64,000 nt of DNA from Pagrus major (lineage: Eukaryota; Chordata; Actinopteri; Spariformes; Sparidae), in the NCBI RefSeq assembly GCF_040436345.1, contig NC_133221.1:18597165-18661164 (forward strand), in the 5' to 3' direction. Made by a program: the position numbers and the translations under genes. Below are positions 23,843 to 34,060 of this stretch, one piece after another (positions within the stretch are counted from its first letter, which is position 1; each line of letters begins with the position of its first letter). The notes under the pieces are model-generated. The model was not told where the DNA came from, made no database searches, and saw only the letters and a program-made list of their open reading frames with translations.

Positions 23843-26800
23843 CTGGACAGGGAGAGAATTTGGAGAGGACACATGTTAAATTTGACAAAATGAACATGGA
23901 AAACCTTCATAATTTGTTATGGTGACAAAATCAAGATACAATGTCAGCAAAGGCTGGATTGAGCTTGAAAAACAAAACAACACATCATTACGTGTCATTT
24001 AAGATCTGCAGTGGCTCACCTGGTATGTGTCATGGCGAGGGAGAAGAGAGATATCATAAGTAGCAAAGTGGTTGCGGACCTCCTGGATCTTCCCATAGCG
24101 TTCCCGTTTCCTCCACTTGGCTCTACGATTCTGGAACCAAACCTGTCATATACAAAAATATAGGATGACACGCAAGGTTCAGAAGACAATAAAAAAAACT
24201 ATCTTCTGTGTATCGTTATAAGTTTGAGTGGACTTAAGATTACAGATATTACATCATCTTGACTTGTTGAATTTTTATTCTATCTATAACATAATTTGAT
24301 TGGTCAAAAGACAGTTAGAGATATGTGTAATTCAGTTTTGACTAGTCAAAACTGAATTACAGTAGTGATGCCACTATAAATTACACTCAACTTGTCAAAC
24401 ATCCTAAATGGTGATTGCAGATATCAAATTGAGCTTTGACTACTCCAAATAATACCTTTCTTATATCTCAGACATCATTATGACTAATCCGAATTGATGG
24501 ATATGACATTGCTTATTTGAGGCTTCCAATTGCATATTGGCCAAGCAAAGAATTTGAACAGTGTCAGCAGAGGCAGTGGCGGTTGCTTTTGTGTATCGTG
24601 TTGTTACAGAAATTAAATCATCTGCATTTCTTGCTGATGAATGAAGTCATGCACAAGCCGCAGCATTAAAAACCCTGTCAAAACTGACAGTAAAATAGCT
24701 TGATATATGGATACGGAGCCATAGCATGTTTGAATAGCACGCTGCTCCCACTTGCTCTCACTTATGACATAACTGCGAGGTCATTTCACCTTGTCAAAAC
24801 TCTAATTCAAGATATCTGTAATTACATTATGACTTAGCAGAATGAAAGTTAAAGACATCTCTAATCAACATTTATTTCAAGATATCTGTAACTTGATTAT
24901 ATCTATAATGAAAATATGATTATTTGAGATATCTACACCATCATTTTAGCCCATTAAAACATATTTTAAGTTATCTTTAAATGACAATGCACGTATTCTT
25001 AATTGAGGGGAATTAAAGAAATGTTGAACTGGAGTTATGGTGTGTCGTAGATATAGTCTACAATATGGCTGGCTAATAAATGTTATAACAGCTAAAAAAA
25101 AAAGATAAATAAAAAAATAGGGAGTGGCCCTTGCACCCACCTGAACCCGGGCCTCTGTGAGCTCGGTCCTCAGGGCAAGCTGCTCCCGGGCGTACACATC
25201 AGGGTAATGTGTCTTCTGAAACACTTTCTCTAGCTCCTCCAGCTGAAAGGTACTGAAGGTGGTGCGATTGCGCCGCTTCTTGTTCTTGCCTGATAGGTCG
25301 ATGGAGTCAGCGATAGAGTCCCCGTGTAAACCGCTGCCTGGCTCTTTCAGCTTGCCACAACAATCTGTGCCGATACCAGGATAGCCCATGGTCTTTGGAG
25401 GTCCTTTCTCCCTGACTGAAACATGGAGGGTACACAGAAAAAGGTGTAAATATGAATTCATATGCAACATCTGGCATTTCTATTTTCAGTTCATAAGCAT
25501 CAGTTCACTGTTTGATGGGGTTGAGAGATGAAGATTGTTTCTTTTGACACTGTTTAAGTCTGATCCTTTGTTATATACATTGTGTTGAGTGATGAGAATT
25601 CTGGCTGTTTGTAGTCAGCCAGATCCCAAACAGCTTATCATTTAGTGCCCCTACTTGCTTTTACAATTCAGCAAAATTTTGCAATGTTTTGACCTATGTA
25701 TAGAAATATATCACTTAAATTATTTAATTTAACTATGCTATACCTTATAATTTCCAGAATACCATAATGTTACATTAGGTTTGGTGTAAAAACCTTAAAT
25801 AATGTAAAAACATCAAACACTATTACTGTATGTGTATTGAACATTTTGTTGAAAAATGTTTTGTATGTTGGCAACTTGTGCAACATACAGGCTCAATGTA
25901 CTTTTAATTACTTTTTACTGTCTGTCTTTATTTTAACAAAGTGGGACATTTTTGCAACTTATTCTGTCTTGTATTAAATTATTAAAAAAAGCTCTTGGAT
26001 GCAACCGATACATCATCAATTGTTTTTTTTTTTAAAGTATTTTTTTGGCCTTTATATGGCTTTATTGATAGAATGGCTGAAGGTATGACAGGATGAGAGA
26101 CACGCAGCACAGGGCCCCAGGCCAGGTGCGAACCCGGGGCTGCTACAGCAAGGACAGAGCCTCTGTACATGGGACGCCCGCTCTACCAACTGAGCTAAAC
26201 ACCGCACCACTGCACCAATTGTGTCATCTGTTCTACTACATTTGTATGGTCCATCGTTGTCACTGTCGGACACTCTTGAGAAAAAAAAGTCTGAAATTTC
26301 TTTTGTAGGGTTTCAGGAGGATTGAGTTTGACCCCAAGAAAAAACACCAACATATCAGAAGCCATTTCATTATTCACACCTAAAGTCAATTTAAATATCT
26401 TTTAAAACTGTGAGGAAATCGCACATATTAGGGTGAGAAACACAACTTTTGTACAGAAAAGATCAGTTCTATGGAAGCAACAACATGACAAACCGCTCTC
26501 AATTTCACTGCCAGAGAAATAGTTTAAAGTTGCTTTATTACGCAGCACACTTTGACCTGGATATGGTTCTGACACACAGTTGTCGGATTTTAAGAGCAAC
26601 ATTTTATCATTCTACACATAAAATTAAATTAAAGAGGGTGTCACATCAAACATTTTGTCTGTGAGATATAAAAATTAAAAACTTGAATCTATTTTTTTAT
26701 GCTTCCCAATCTAATTCCCAAACTCAAATCTGTGAGACGCCTGAGAAAACTACACAAGACTAGCTCAGCCAAACGGCCTTTTAATGTGATTATCTCAGAC

Positions 26801-29800
26801 AACCCTTATTTAGGCAGTGGACTCTCAGTGAGTTGGCTTGAATTAAACCCACAAGGCAATAAGTACAAAAAAAAAAAAAAGCAACATTAAGCGAGAAACA
26901 AGAATGCAGCACTGACAAAATTATATCTGATAAAGAACATGATTGTTTAAATTAATAATATACATTCTGCCTTTTCCATTTATAAGTAAGTGGAAATCTG
27001 AAAGCATTATTTCCCTTCCTGTTAACAGACCATGCAAAGGGCTTTTTCCCTCCTGCAGTGTTTGGATGTTGTACATGTTCATTATGTTTAACCCTGAGCT
27101 CCAAACCAAAACTCACTCTGCATCTATCTGCAGGAAACCCACTCACTGGGGGTGACCGAGACACTACTTTGCTGTTCTCCTAATTCAATATGGGGCCCAA
27201 CAGAGAGCACTTTTTAATGCAACATTAATTTCCTCATGTCCATTAGATCCCACCTCACGCTGCAGTCCATGCTGAAAATATTCTGCGTTAAGATTGCAAA
27301 CTGGGGCCGCAGGACATTGTATAGCTTTTACCCTGTCAAACACCCACATCCGCTCTGCCTCCACTGCAGTGTAACTGGAGATGTATATGAAATACGGGAA
27401 ACGGCAAATAGAGGAGAAATTCAAATTGTGTAGGTAGGAGTATCACGCTGTGAGCGCGGGGATCAATTTTAAAAAAGGTGAAATAGGCGCATTCGAGATT
27501 TAAGATGTTTCCTCTCCAGGCCTCTCTTGCGCTGTACGTTCAGGTTTTGAATTTCTGCAAAACGGTACCTCAGTTTTTAACACAAATGTTTCATTCTGCT
27601 TCTTTAATGGATATACAATAGTTACTGGTTTTAAATCCGTGATACTTATTATAGAAGATTGATAATAAAAAATAGTAAAAAGATGAAATGATCTTAGCCT
27701 TTAATAGCAAAGTTTGAAATGAATTCTGTTTAGTTAGAGTTTATTCTGCTGAATTCACAAAAGTATTTAAACAGTAGTAGAAAATATAAAAAATGTGAGC
27801 GATGTATTGTACCTGTGGATACAGTTTGTGTGTGATATGTTGTGGCAGATATGTCACAGATAAACAGACAAAAAACAAATATCCTACTGAGAATGTAATA
27901 CATGTAAATCAGAATTTAGCGATATAACAAATATAGTATTAAACATTTTCGTAAATATTTAAAAGCCTCAAATTTCCCCGATGAGTAAAAGCAAAACAAG
28001 CAACTTTTTTCACATTCTGACTGCTTTTAATTGGTTAAAACAGTGAAAAACTTTGTGGTATTTTTACTGGAAAAATATATGTTTTTATTATAAAAACTAA
28101 GCAATTCATTATGAAACTATTTTATAGAGATCATCTCGCCGATTTATTAAAATTCTCTAATTCTGTATTACAATTGCACAAATGTAAAATAAACATCATT
28201 GCAAACTAAATTAAAACTTCAAAGTGTGTTAAGGTGATCGAAGGGTTATAAATGAGTTGGCCAGTCCCACCATCACTAAACTTTCCTCCCACTGTAGACA
28301 AAACAGGAAGATGAGTCTGCCTTTGAAGGTGTACGAACTCAAAAACACACAAACATTAAGTAGTACGAGTGGCTACAAACACACACACAGTTTCCATTCT
28401 GCACATGCAAAAATGTAAAGCCCTACTTATTTTCAGTAATAAAGCTAATAATTCACAAAATAAATTAAACTATCACTGAACAATTGTCAGCGCAAAAGCA
28501 TGCGTGTGTGTGTGCCGTGTGTGTGCCGTGTGTGTGCACGCATGCAAACAGAGGAATGGTCAAAACCTACATGCCTTCCTTCGCTTATTTACACTGAATT
28601 TATAAGAAAAGTAATAAAGTTCACTTTAAGCCAGGAGAGCTGATATCATTATCGTAACTAATTGTGAAAAAATTCTGTCGGCTGTCTTTGGCAGGAACAT
28701 GAATCAAGCGGTTGTATATTATTCTGGACGCAGATATCACAAAGACCTTATCAGTGCTCATATCCTCTGTTGCTTTGCAGAATCATCAACACAAATAAAT
28801 AAAGTGGAAGACCACATAATTTCTCCAGGCTTCGGTTCAACATATACAGGCGTCACTTTTCTTCCCAAGATGGACATTTACAAGCTGATACCTCTGACAG
28901 CCTTTGAGCTGCTTGCAAAATGCAAACTCAATTCTGATTTCTAATGTTTTAAATTACCAAAAAACTTGCATAGAAAAAGAATAAGAAAGACTTGAAAGTG
29001 ATAGAGAGACTCTAAGGGCTAAAATACAGTGATATAAAGCTAAATCTTGGCCTATAGAGCGGTTTGCTGAGTAGAAGCCCAATGACACACCCAACTTGCT
29101 GCCAGACTGACCTTTAACCTCTCTCACTTTACATCAAGGACTGTCAAGTGAAAGAAAACTTGCTGACATTTTTATCACAACCATCACCTGCAAAAATCAA
29201 GTAAAACTGGCTTTGGCACATTAACAAAACCGGCAAACGGAAAAAAGAACTGGCTCACTGACAAAGATTTTAAAAACGAATCAACTGACGGATCTGTGTC
29301 ATTTAATTTCTTACATTCTTTGCAAAGGATAAGATTATTATTCTAATTCTTCCGTTTATTTATATTTACACTTGCTTATCCTGTGCAGGAAGGCCATTTT
29401 TTTAATTCAAAATTGGAACAAATATGCTCGTGCAAGGATTGGCTTCAAAACTAGAAAAATGTTGGCATCAGTTACTTTCAGTTTTTATGCCTTTCAAGTA
29501 TGAATGTCTTATTAAAATAAAAAAACGTTTATTAAAAAAAATGTGCATCATACAAATATACTTTGGACAAATGTAATACCAAGAAAAAGTGTCACCCCTA
29601 TTATATTTATAAGTACCCTACTCGTTGCTCCTATCTTAACTCATTTTTTCATTTCTTTTCCGTGTGAAACACATAACTTCTCTCCAACTTACCTTCCGAG
29701 TTGTTCTCATAAAACTTGCCGCTTATCGCTGTGCCCTTCTGCTCCTGGTTTATACTGTCCAAGAACTTGCTGTGTTTGGACGGTGAGGCGGGCGGGTTCG

Positions 29801-30047
29801 CCGAGGCAGCGCCGTGCGTAAAGTCCGCCGCCGCCGCAACATCACCAAATCTCCCCATGGCGGTGGCGTACAGATCCCCGCGCAGGCTGAGTCGGTGAGG
29901 AAGAGGAGGAGGAGGAAGGTGCGAGGGTTTCTGCAGCTCATCGCAGGGGAGAAAGGAGCCGGAGCCGCCGTGCTCCAGTCGTGGGGAGTTCTCCGGCGTC
30001 CTCCTGCTGCTCTGCGAAGAGAAAGGCAAACAACTGTCCGTGTCCAT
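23495..30047 (-). CDS. alx3: ALX homeobox 3 (aristaless-like transcription factor), four coding exons
   Basis: The coding exons are 30047-29693, 25415-25141, 24142-24020 and 23842-23495; phases agree at every junction and give 366 residues (human ALX3 is 343). Residues 165-224 form a paired-type homeodomain ([20 protein letters not shown]), split by an intron between positions 46 and 47 as in the family. Helix 3 is [14 protein letters not shown], with Gln at position 50 and Asn at 51. KIQEVRN follows the homeodomain. The C-terminus ends in an OAR-like [25 protein letters not shown] and LALRTEL favour ALX3 over ALX4 or ALX1. ALX3 is a nuclear DNA-binding factor that binds palindromic TAAT sites as a dimer and patterns frontonasal neural-crest mesenchyme. 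The start chosen is the ATG at 30047 (strong context, AAG ATG G). An in-frame ATG at 30146 would add 33 Cys-rich residues. Confidence 0.95.
24020..24142 (-). CDS. alx3: alx3 coding exon 3 (homeodomain recognition helix)
   Basis: Exactly 41 codons between the acceptor ACAG at 24143 and the donor GTGAGCC at 24019. It begins [17 protein letters not shown] and ends LLPRHDTYQ. It is missed by simple open-frame scans because it has no ATG at its start. It carries the DNA-contacting Asn51 and the basic tail of helix 3. Confidence 0.94.
24143..25140 (-). other. alx3: alx3 intron 2 with degenerate tandem-like repeat and perfect palindrome
   Basis: A 998-bp intron inside the homeodomain. Much of 24230-24560 and 24780-24950 is built from recurring variants of GATATCTGTAATTACATTATGAC and TTGACTAGTCAAAA. 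The perfect palindrome at 24326-24361 is part of it. This looks like a degenerate satellite-like fish repeat. Confidence 0.6.
24326..24361. repeat. 36-bp perfect palindrome
   Basis: The 18-base left half TGTAATTCAGTTTTGACT is followed immediately by its exact reverse complement, with no spacer, centred on ACTAGT. Similar but imperfect half-units occur nearby in the same intron. Confidence 0.95.
25141..25415 (-). CDS. alx3: alx3 coding exon 2 (N-terminal two thirds of homeodomain)
   Basis: The acceptor CATGTTTCAG ends at 25416 and the donor GTGGGTGC starts at 25140. It encodes the linker ([23 protein letters not shown]) and homeodomain residues 1-46, ending EARVQ. Two bases at its start complete the Val codon split with exon 1. 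Confidence 0.94.
26024..26215 (-). mobile_element. tRNA-derived SINE
   Basis: On the minus strand the head carries an RNA polymerase III A box (TAGCTCAGTTGG, 26197-26186) and B box (GGTTCGCACC, 26134-26125) about 50 bp apart. A body and an A-rich tail toward 26024 follow. CAATTGT occurs on both sides (26017-26023 and 26216-26222), a likely target-site duplication. The tRNA-like part is not a functional tRNA gene because it does not fold into a complete cloverleaf. Confidence 0.85.
28502..28540. repeat. GT-rich microsatellite with GCATGCG/CGCATGC flanks
   Basis: Blocks of (GT)n separated by GTGCC are bounded by CATGCG and CGCATG in inverse orientation. It lies in alx3 intron 1. Confidence 0.6.
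29693..30047 (-). CDS. alx3: alx3 coding exon 1
   Basis: Starts [16 protein letters not shown] and ends ENNSE plus one base, before the donor GTAAGTTGG. It encodes a poorly conserved Pro/Ser-rich N-terminal region with a Pro run (LPPPPLPHR) and an FYENNSE segment resembling the HFYEG region of other ALX3 proteins. Confidence 0.88.
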
Positions 30048-30400
30048 CTTACGGCTCCAGCAGCAGCAGCAGAGACAACAGCAGCGACTGGGCGCTGATA
30101 GTGTGGGCGCCTGAGTGAGAGCTTTTTTTTCTTCTTCTGTGTTCATGTCAAGTGGGTGGGATTTAACAGATCAGAAACAAAGACCCGTGAAACCGGGATT
30201 GGACTCTCTGAGTGTGAGTGTGTATGTGTGTGTGTGTGTGAGTGATAGAGAGAGCGCGAGAGAGAGAGTGAGAGGCTGCGTGTGTGTGTGTGTGTGTGTG
30301 GTGGGGTGTCTGTTACAGCATCCAGCAGTCTGATATAATCCGCCAAAAATTCAATCACGTGTGGTTTCTGTCCCTCCAATTAACCATTTAATTCCTATTT
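30048..30400 (-). promoter_or_regulatory. alx3: alx3 5'UTR and promoter region
   Basis: Upstream of the ATG are a CAG/CTG-rich segment (about 30055-30085), a (TG)n/(GA)n tract at 30210-30302, a TATA-like GATTATATCA on the minus strand (about 30331-30340) and a CACGTG E-box at 30356-30361. The transcription start is not known; the TATA-like site would fit a start near 30300. Confidence 0.35.
30210..30302. repeat. (TG)n/(GA)n compound microsatellite at alx3 promoter
   Basis: TG runs surround a GA-rich centre (AGAGAGAGCGCGAGAGAG). It lies about 160-260 bp upstream of the chosen alx3 start codon. Confidence 0.95.
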
Positions 30401-30450
30401 CATATATTGTTATGGCTCTAATCACCAAATGAAGCAGGACAGGAGAAGCA

Positions 30451-30488
30451 GACACACACACACACACACTCTCTCTCTCTCTCTCTCT

Positions 30489-30522
<34 letters not shown>

Positions 30523-30548
30523 CTCTCTCTCTCTCCCCCACACACACA

Positions 30549-30608
<60 letters not shown>

Positions 30609-30742
30609 TTACACTCTCTCTCTCTCACACACACACACACTCTCTCTCTCTCTTTACACTCTCTCTCTCTCACACACACACACTCTCTCTCTCTTTACAC
30701 TCTCTCTCTCTCTCTCTCTCTCACACACACGCACACACACAC
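30451..30742. repeat. large (CA)n/(CT)n compound microsatellite
   Basis: About 290 bp of alternating CA and CT blocks with a few TTTACA interruptions. Long open frames through it encode only alternating Thr-His, Leu-Ser, Cys-Val or Arg-Glu and are not genes. Confidence 0.97.
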
Positions 30743-33700
30743 CGTTTACGCACAGAAAACTGACCGAATAAAAACGCACTATTCTTACTTCCACCAGACA
30801 AGTATGTTGTTTTTTTGTTTGACTTATATACTTTATAAAACTTTTACTTCGAGTAGCTATTCCTTTTTATTTTACTTACTTTACTATTTCATACAAGGCG
30901 CGCAAGGAGTGGGCCTAAATCTTTTCTTTTCATATAGCCTTAGAGACCTTTTTCTTTTCCTTTATTAAAAAAAAAATCCGCACGCACAATGAAGCGCTCA
31001 GCATACTGAATATATAGACCTATTATATTTGTTTTTCACGTTAGATGTCGATGCATTATTCTAATGCCAATAAATGGGTCCTTCCGCTGAAGGCACTGAT
31101 AGTCACATAAAAAATAGGCCTACAAAATTCACTGTAGTGTAGCCTACTGTATGACCATTAAAAAGGATGTAAAAAGACTACAATTACAAAGCATGTGAAA
31201 ATCGGTGTAAAAGACCACTGCCGAGGTCAAACCAATGTGGAAAATAAATTGGATTAAAAACAATGCTACGCAAACATTACATTTTAATTCATAAAAACTA
31301 GATGTAAAAGCTTTATTTAGATAATGTATACGCACTGAGGTTGACGACTGATTTTTTTTGTTGTTTTGTTTTTTGAACAGCCCCCAAAAAAGAGAAAAGA
31401 AAAAAAAAACACTATAACTTTCGTTTAAAAGGCGTCGGCGGTCAACAAAGAAAACATAAATGTAGGTATATCTTATTTAACTATATTTAAATATACGGAT
31501 AGCTTTACAATATGACGATTTTGGAGGCTGTAATTTAAATAATATTAATTTCAAACTAAGAACGTATCAGAATTCACCTATTATTTAAAACAGAAGGATT
31601 AGTTATTCGATCGGCAATTTTGAGAATAATGTAACATCCCGGAACAACAATGGCAGGCCGTAATATATTATCATTAACATACTGATCACGCAGATTAAAC
31701 ACACAACACCCATTTACTGTACATTGCCGATGCGGGCTCCCGACATGCACACTAACTCAGCTCGACGTTTCCTTGTCGCTGATTTCCTGTGGCTGTACTG
31801 AATAACACTGACTGTCTCTTAGAAATGATGGAAACAGCTAAACAATAGTTATGATGGTCATAACATGTCCCTGCTTGCAGTGAAATACAGTTTTTAATTA
31901 CTGCAATATAATTCTTAAATCTTTGTGGGATTTTTCACTTGATCTCACTTGACAACTGTTTTGATAGGAGTCAATATAAAAATAATAATAACTAAAGTAA
32001 AAGCAGAAAAAGAGGCTTCGTCCATGGCACGCAGCACAAAATGTGTTATTAATTTTTTTTACCATCCAGCTCATAACTGACTGAATATCCCCAGAAAGAA
32101 TCAGACTCAGCAGTGAGATAAAAGGCTTTTGGATACTGACATGTTATCTCCGATCTAGACAAACCCGTCTAAACACAGTGCACTTACCAGGTTCAGACGC
32201 GGTACCGCTGATGTTGGGGACATCTCACCATCTCTCTGGATACCTGAGGCCGCACGCTGCTCAGCTGATGGACAAGTGTGTAAACATGAGGTCCATTTGG
32301 ACTGAGAGGCCTCATAAGCCCCATTTGAATCCATTCTGAGCTCTGAAATATCAAAAGCGTCCACGTTACAGATCCAAGTGTAGGGAGGAAGAAATATGGA
32401 GCTGTGAATAGTGGCTCCAACGGAGATCAGATTCTTACTTGGATCGCTTTTTGTACAAAGTCCAACTTTCAATCAGAATTTCAATTACAAATAGAGGATA
32501 ACAAAGAGTTTAGGGCAGGAAAGCATTTATAATTCTACTGACAATCTTATTCAGATAAAACTCTTAAACTACATTTCTACCTTTACTAATAAAGCGTACA
32601 TATGAACAAAATGAAAATTCCAGTCTTCATCTGGACACAAATTGCAAAGACATGGCTGCTCGCATTGAAAAGGAAGAGCTCCTTTAAGTTTAAAATGATT
32701 AGTGACCTTAGATATAAGACCTAATGACATTTATGAGTAACATGACTTAGATTAACATGTTTGGGTCAGTAGAGCATAGGGGCTAAAAAACACTGTGCTG
32801 TCATGTTAATCACAACCACAGTGCCACCTTTTACCCTCCTACACACTCTTAAATGTGCATTCATCCCCGTAAACCTCAGTCTAGGTGTAGTTGCCAACAT
32901 TTGTCAAACTGTCTGGCTGACCACCATTAAAAACCTCATAATTCTGTTAGAGGGGAGTATGAGTTTTAAGATGTACACACAGAAAGGGGGTGGGGTGGGG
33001 GGGGGGACACGGATATGTTTTTCTCAAATCTCGTGACAAGCATGTCCTCTGTAGCCCGAGGCAGCAGAGCACTCTTGAATTCACAAACCCAGCTGAGTAA
33101 ATGCATTCCAGAGATGTGGGCAAGAGGAAGAAAGTCTGCGCTATGATCTCAGAGCCGCCGCAGGTAACACTGTTTATATGAATACTGCATCAAGAGAGCA
33201 GAAGATGTAGAGGATTATGGGGATGGTATTTGCTGAGGAATCAAAGTCTCCTCTGTGGACGTCTGTGGCTTCCTCGAAGAGATGGAGTGCATTCATTTAT
33301 GCACTGAAAAGTCCATCTTTTCGGGTAGATTAGACACTGACTTCTCTGCCACATCAAACAAAACAGAGCAGGGTTCTTCATTAAATAAGCACATCATTTT
33401 ATCCTCACCCATTTGCAGGGAAATAAGTGGTGGTTAACAGCAGGGAAATTGCAGAAAATAGCAACAACTCACCGTCCATACCATGACCAGTTCCACTCGC
33501 TGCTCCCCGCGGTCCTTAGCCCTTGTCCCCCAAGCCTGTCCTGGGCATGACCCTGCACAGGAAATCAGTTCAGCCTGTTGGGAGTCCCAGGTCTCCCCCC
33601 ACCGCCTCCCGGCTCTGGGCACAGACAGCGTGGATAAAGGTGACCCTGCACTTTCACCGTGCACCCTGCGGCCCTCAGGCTAGAGAGCCACTTCCACCCC

Positions 33701-33998
33701 TCCCTCCACTACATCCTCTCGGCCTGCATGGCTGTCAGTCTGCAGGGCTTTAGCACAACCTGTTACACCTTACATCCTCTAGCTAGCATGTGTAAACACA
33801 GATACTGCCGTGTGAAAAAGATGAATCAGGCACCAATCTTCTTTATCATATAAAACTGGACTTTTAAAAGGTTATAGTGATGTCATGATCATGAAAACAT
33901 GGGTGTGGACAGTAAACAAAGATCTGACCTTTTTCAGTGACAATCCGTGAGATCGTCCATGTAGATGGAGAAGTTATTAAGATCGACCTGCCAAATGA

Positions 33999-34060
33999 AC
34001 ATAGACAGCCAGCTAGAATGAAGCCCAAGTCTGTACTTCATACAAGCTGGCTGTCTTTGT
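33999..34060 (+). ncRNA. pre-miRNA-like hairpin, unidentified
   Basis: The 12-bp arm AGACAGCCAGCT (34003-34014) pairs perfectly with AGCTGGCTGTCT (34045-34056). An inner helix, ATGAAG (34018-34023) with CTTCAT (34036-34041), closes a 12-nt loop. The 3x3 internal loop between helices can form a central G-C pair, and three outer pairs extend the stem. The total is about 22 pairs in 62 nt, the size and shape of a microRNA precursor. I do not recognise either arm as a known miRNA, and transcription is not shown. It could also be a small foldback repeat. Confidence 0.35.

Larger units (their letters stand above)
25416..29692 (-). other. alx3: alx3 intron 1
   Basis: A 4.3-kb AT-rich intron holding a tRNA-derived SINE (26024-26215) and a short GT-rich microsatellite near 28502-28540. 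The remainder, including the less AT-rich 26.7-27.4 kb part, has no recognised coding or RNA gene. ALX introns can carry enhancers, but none can be identified by eye. Confidence 0.6.

Noticed and set aside
26125-26197. tRNA gene
   Set aside because: A and B boxes are present, but the sequence is the head of a SINE with a long non-tRNA body and A-rich tail, not a complete cloverleaf.
29649-29692. Extension of alx3 exon 1 past 29693
   Set aside because: A strong GTAAGT donor and the phase match with exon 2 show that these codons are intronic.
30351-30968. Long open frames of Cys-Val, Arg-Glu, Thr-His and Leu-Ser repeats
   Set aside because: They are translations of (CA)n/(CT)n microsatellite DNA, open in several frames because the repeats contain no stop codons.
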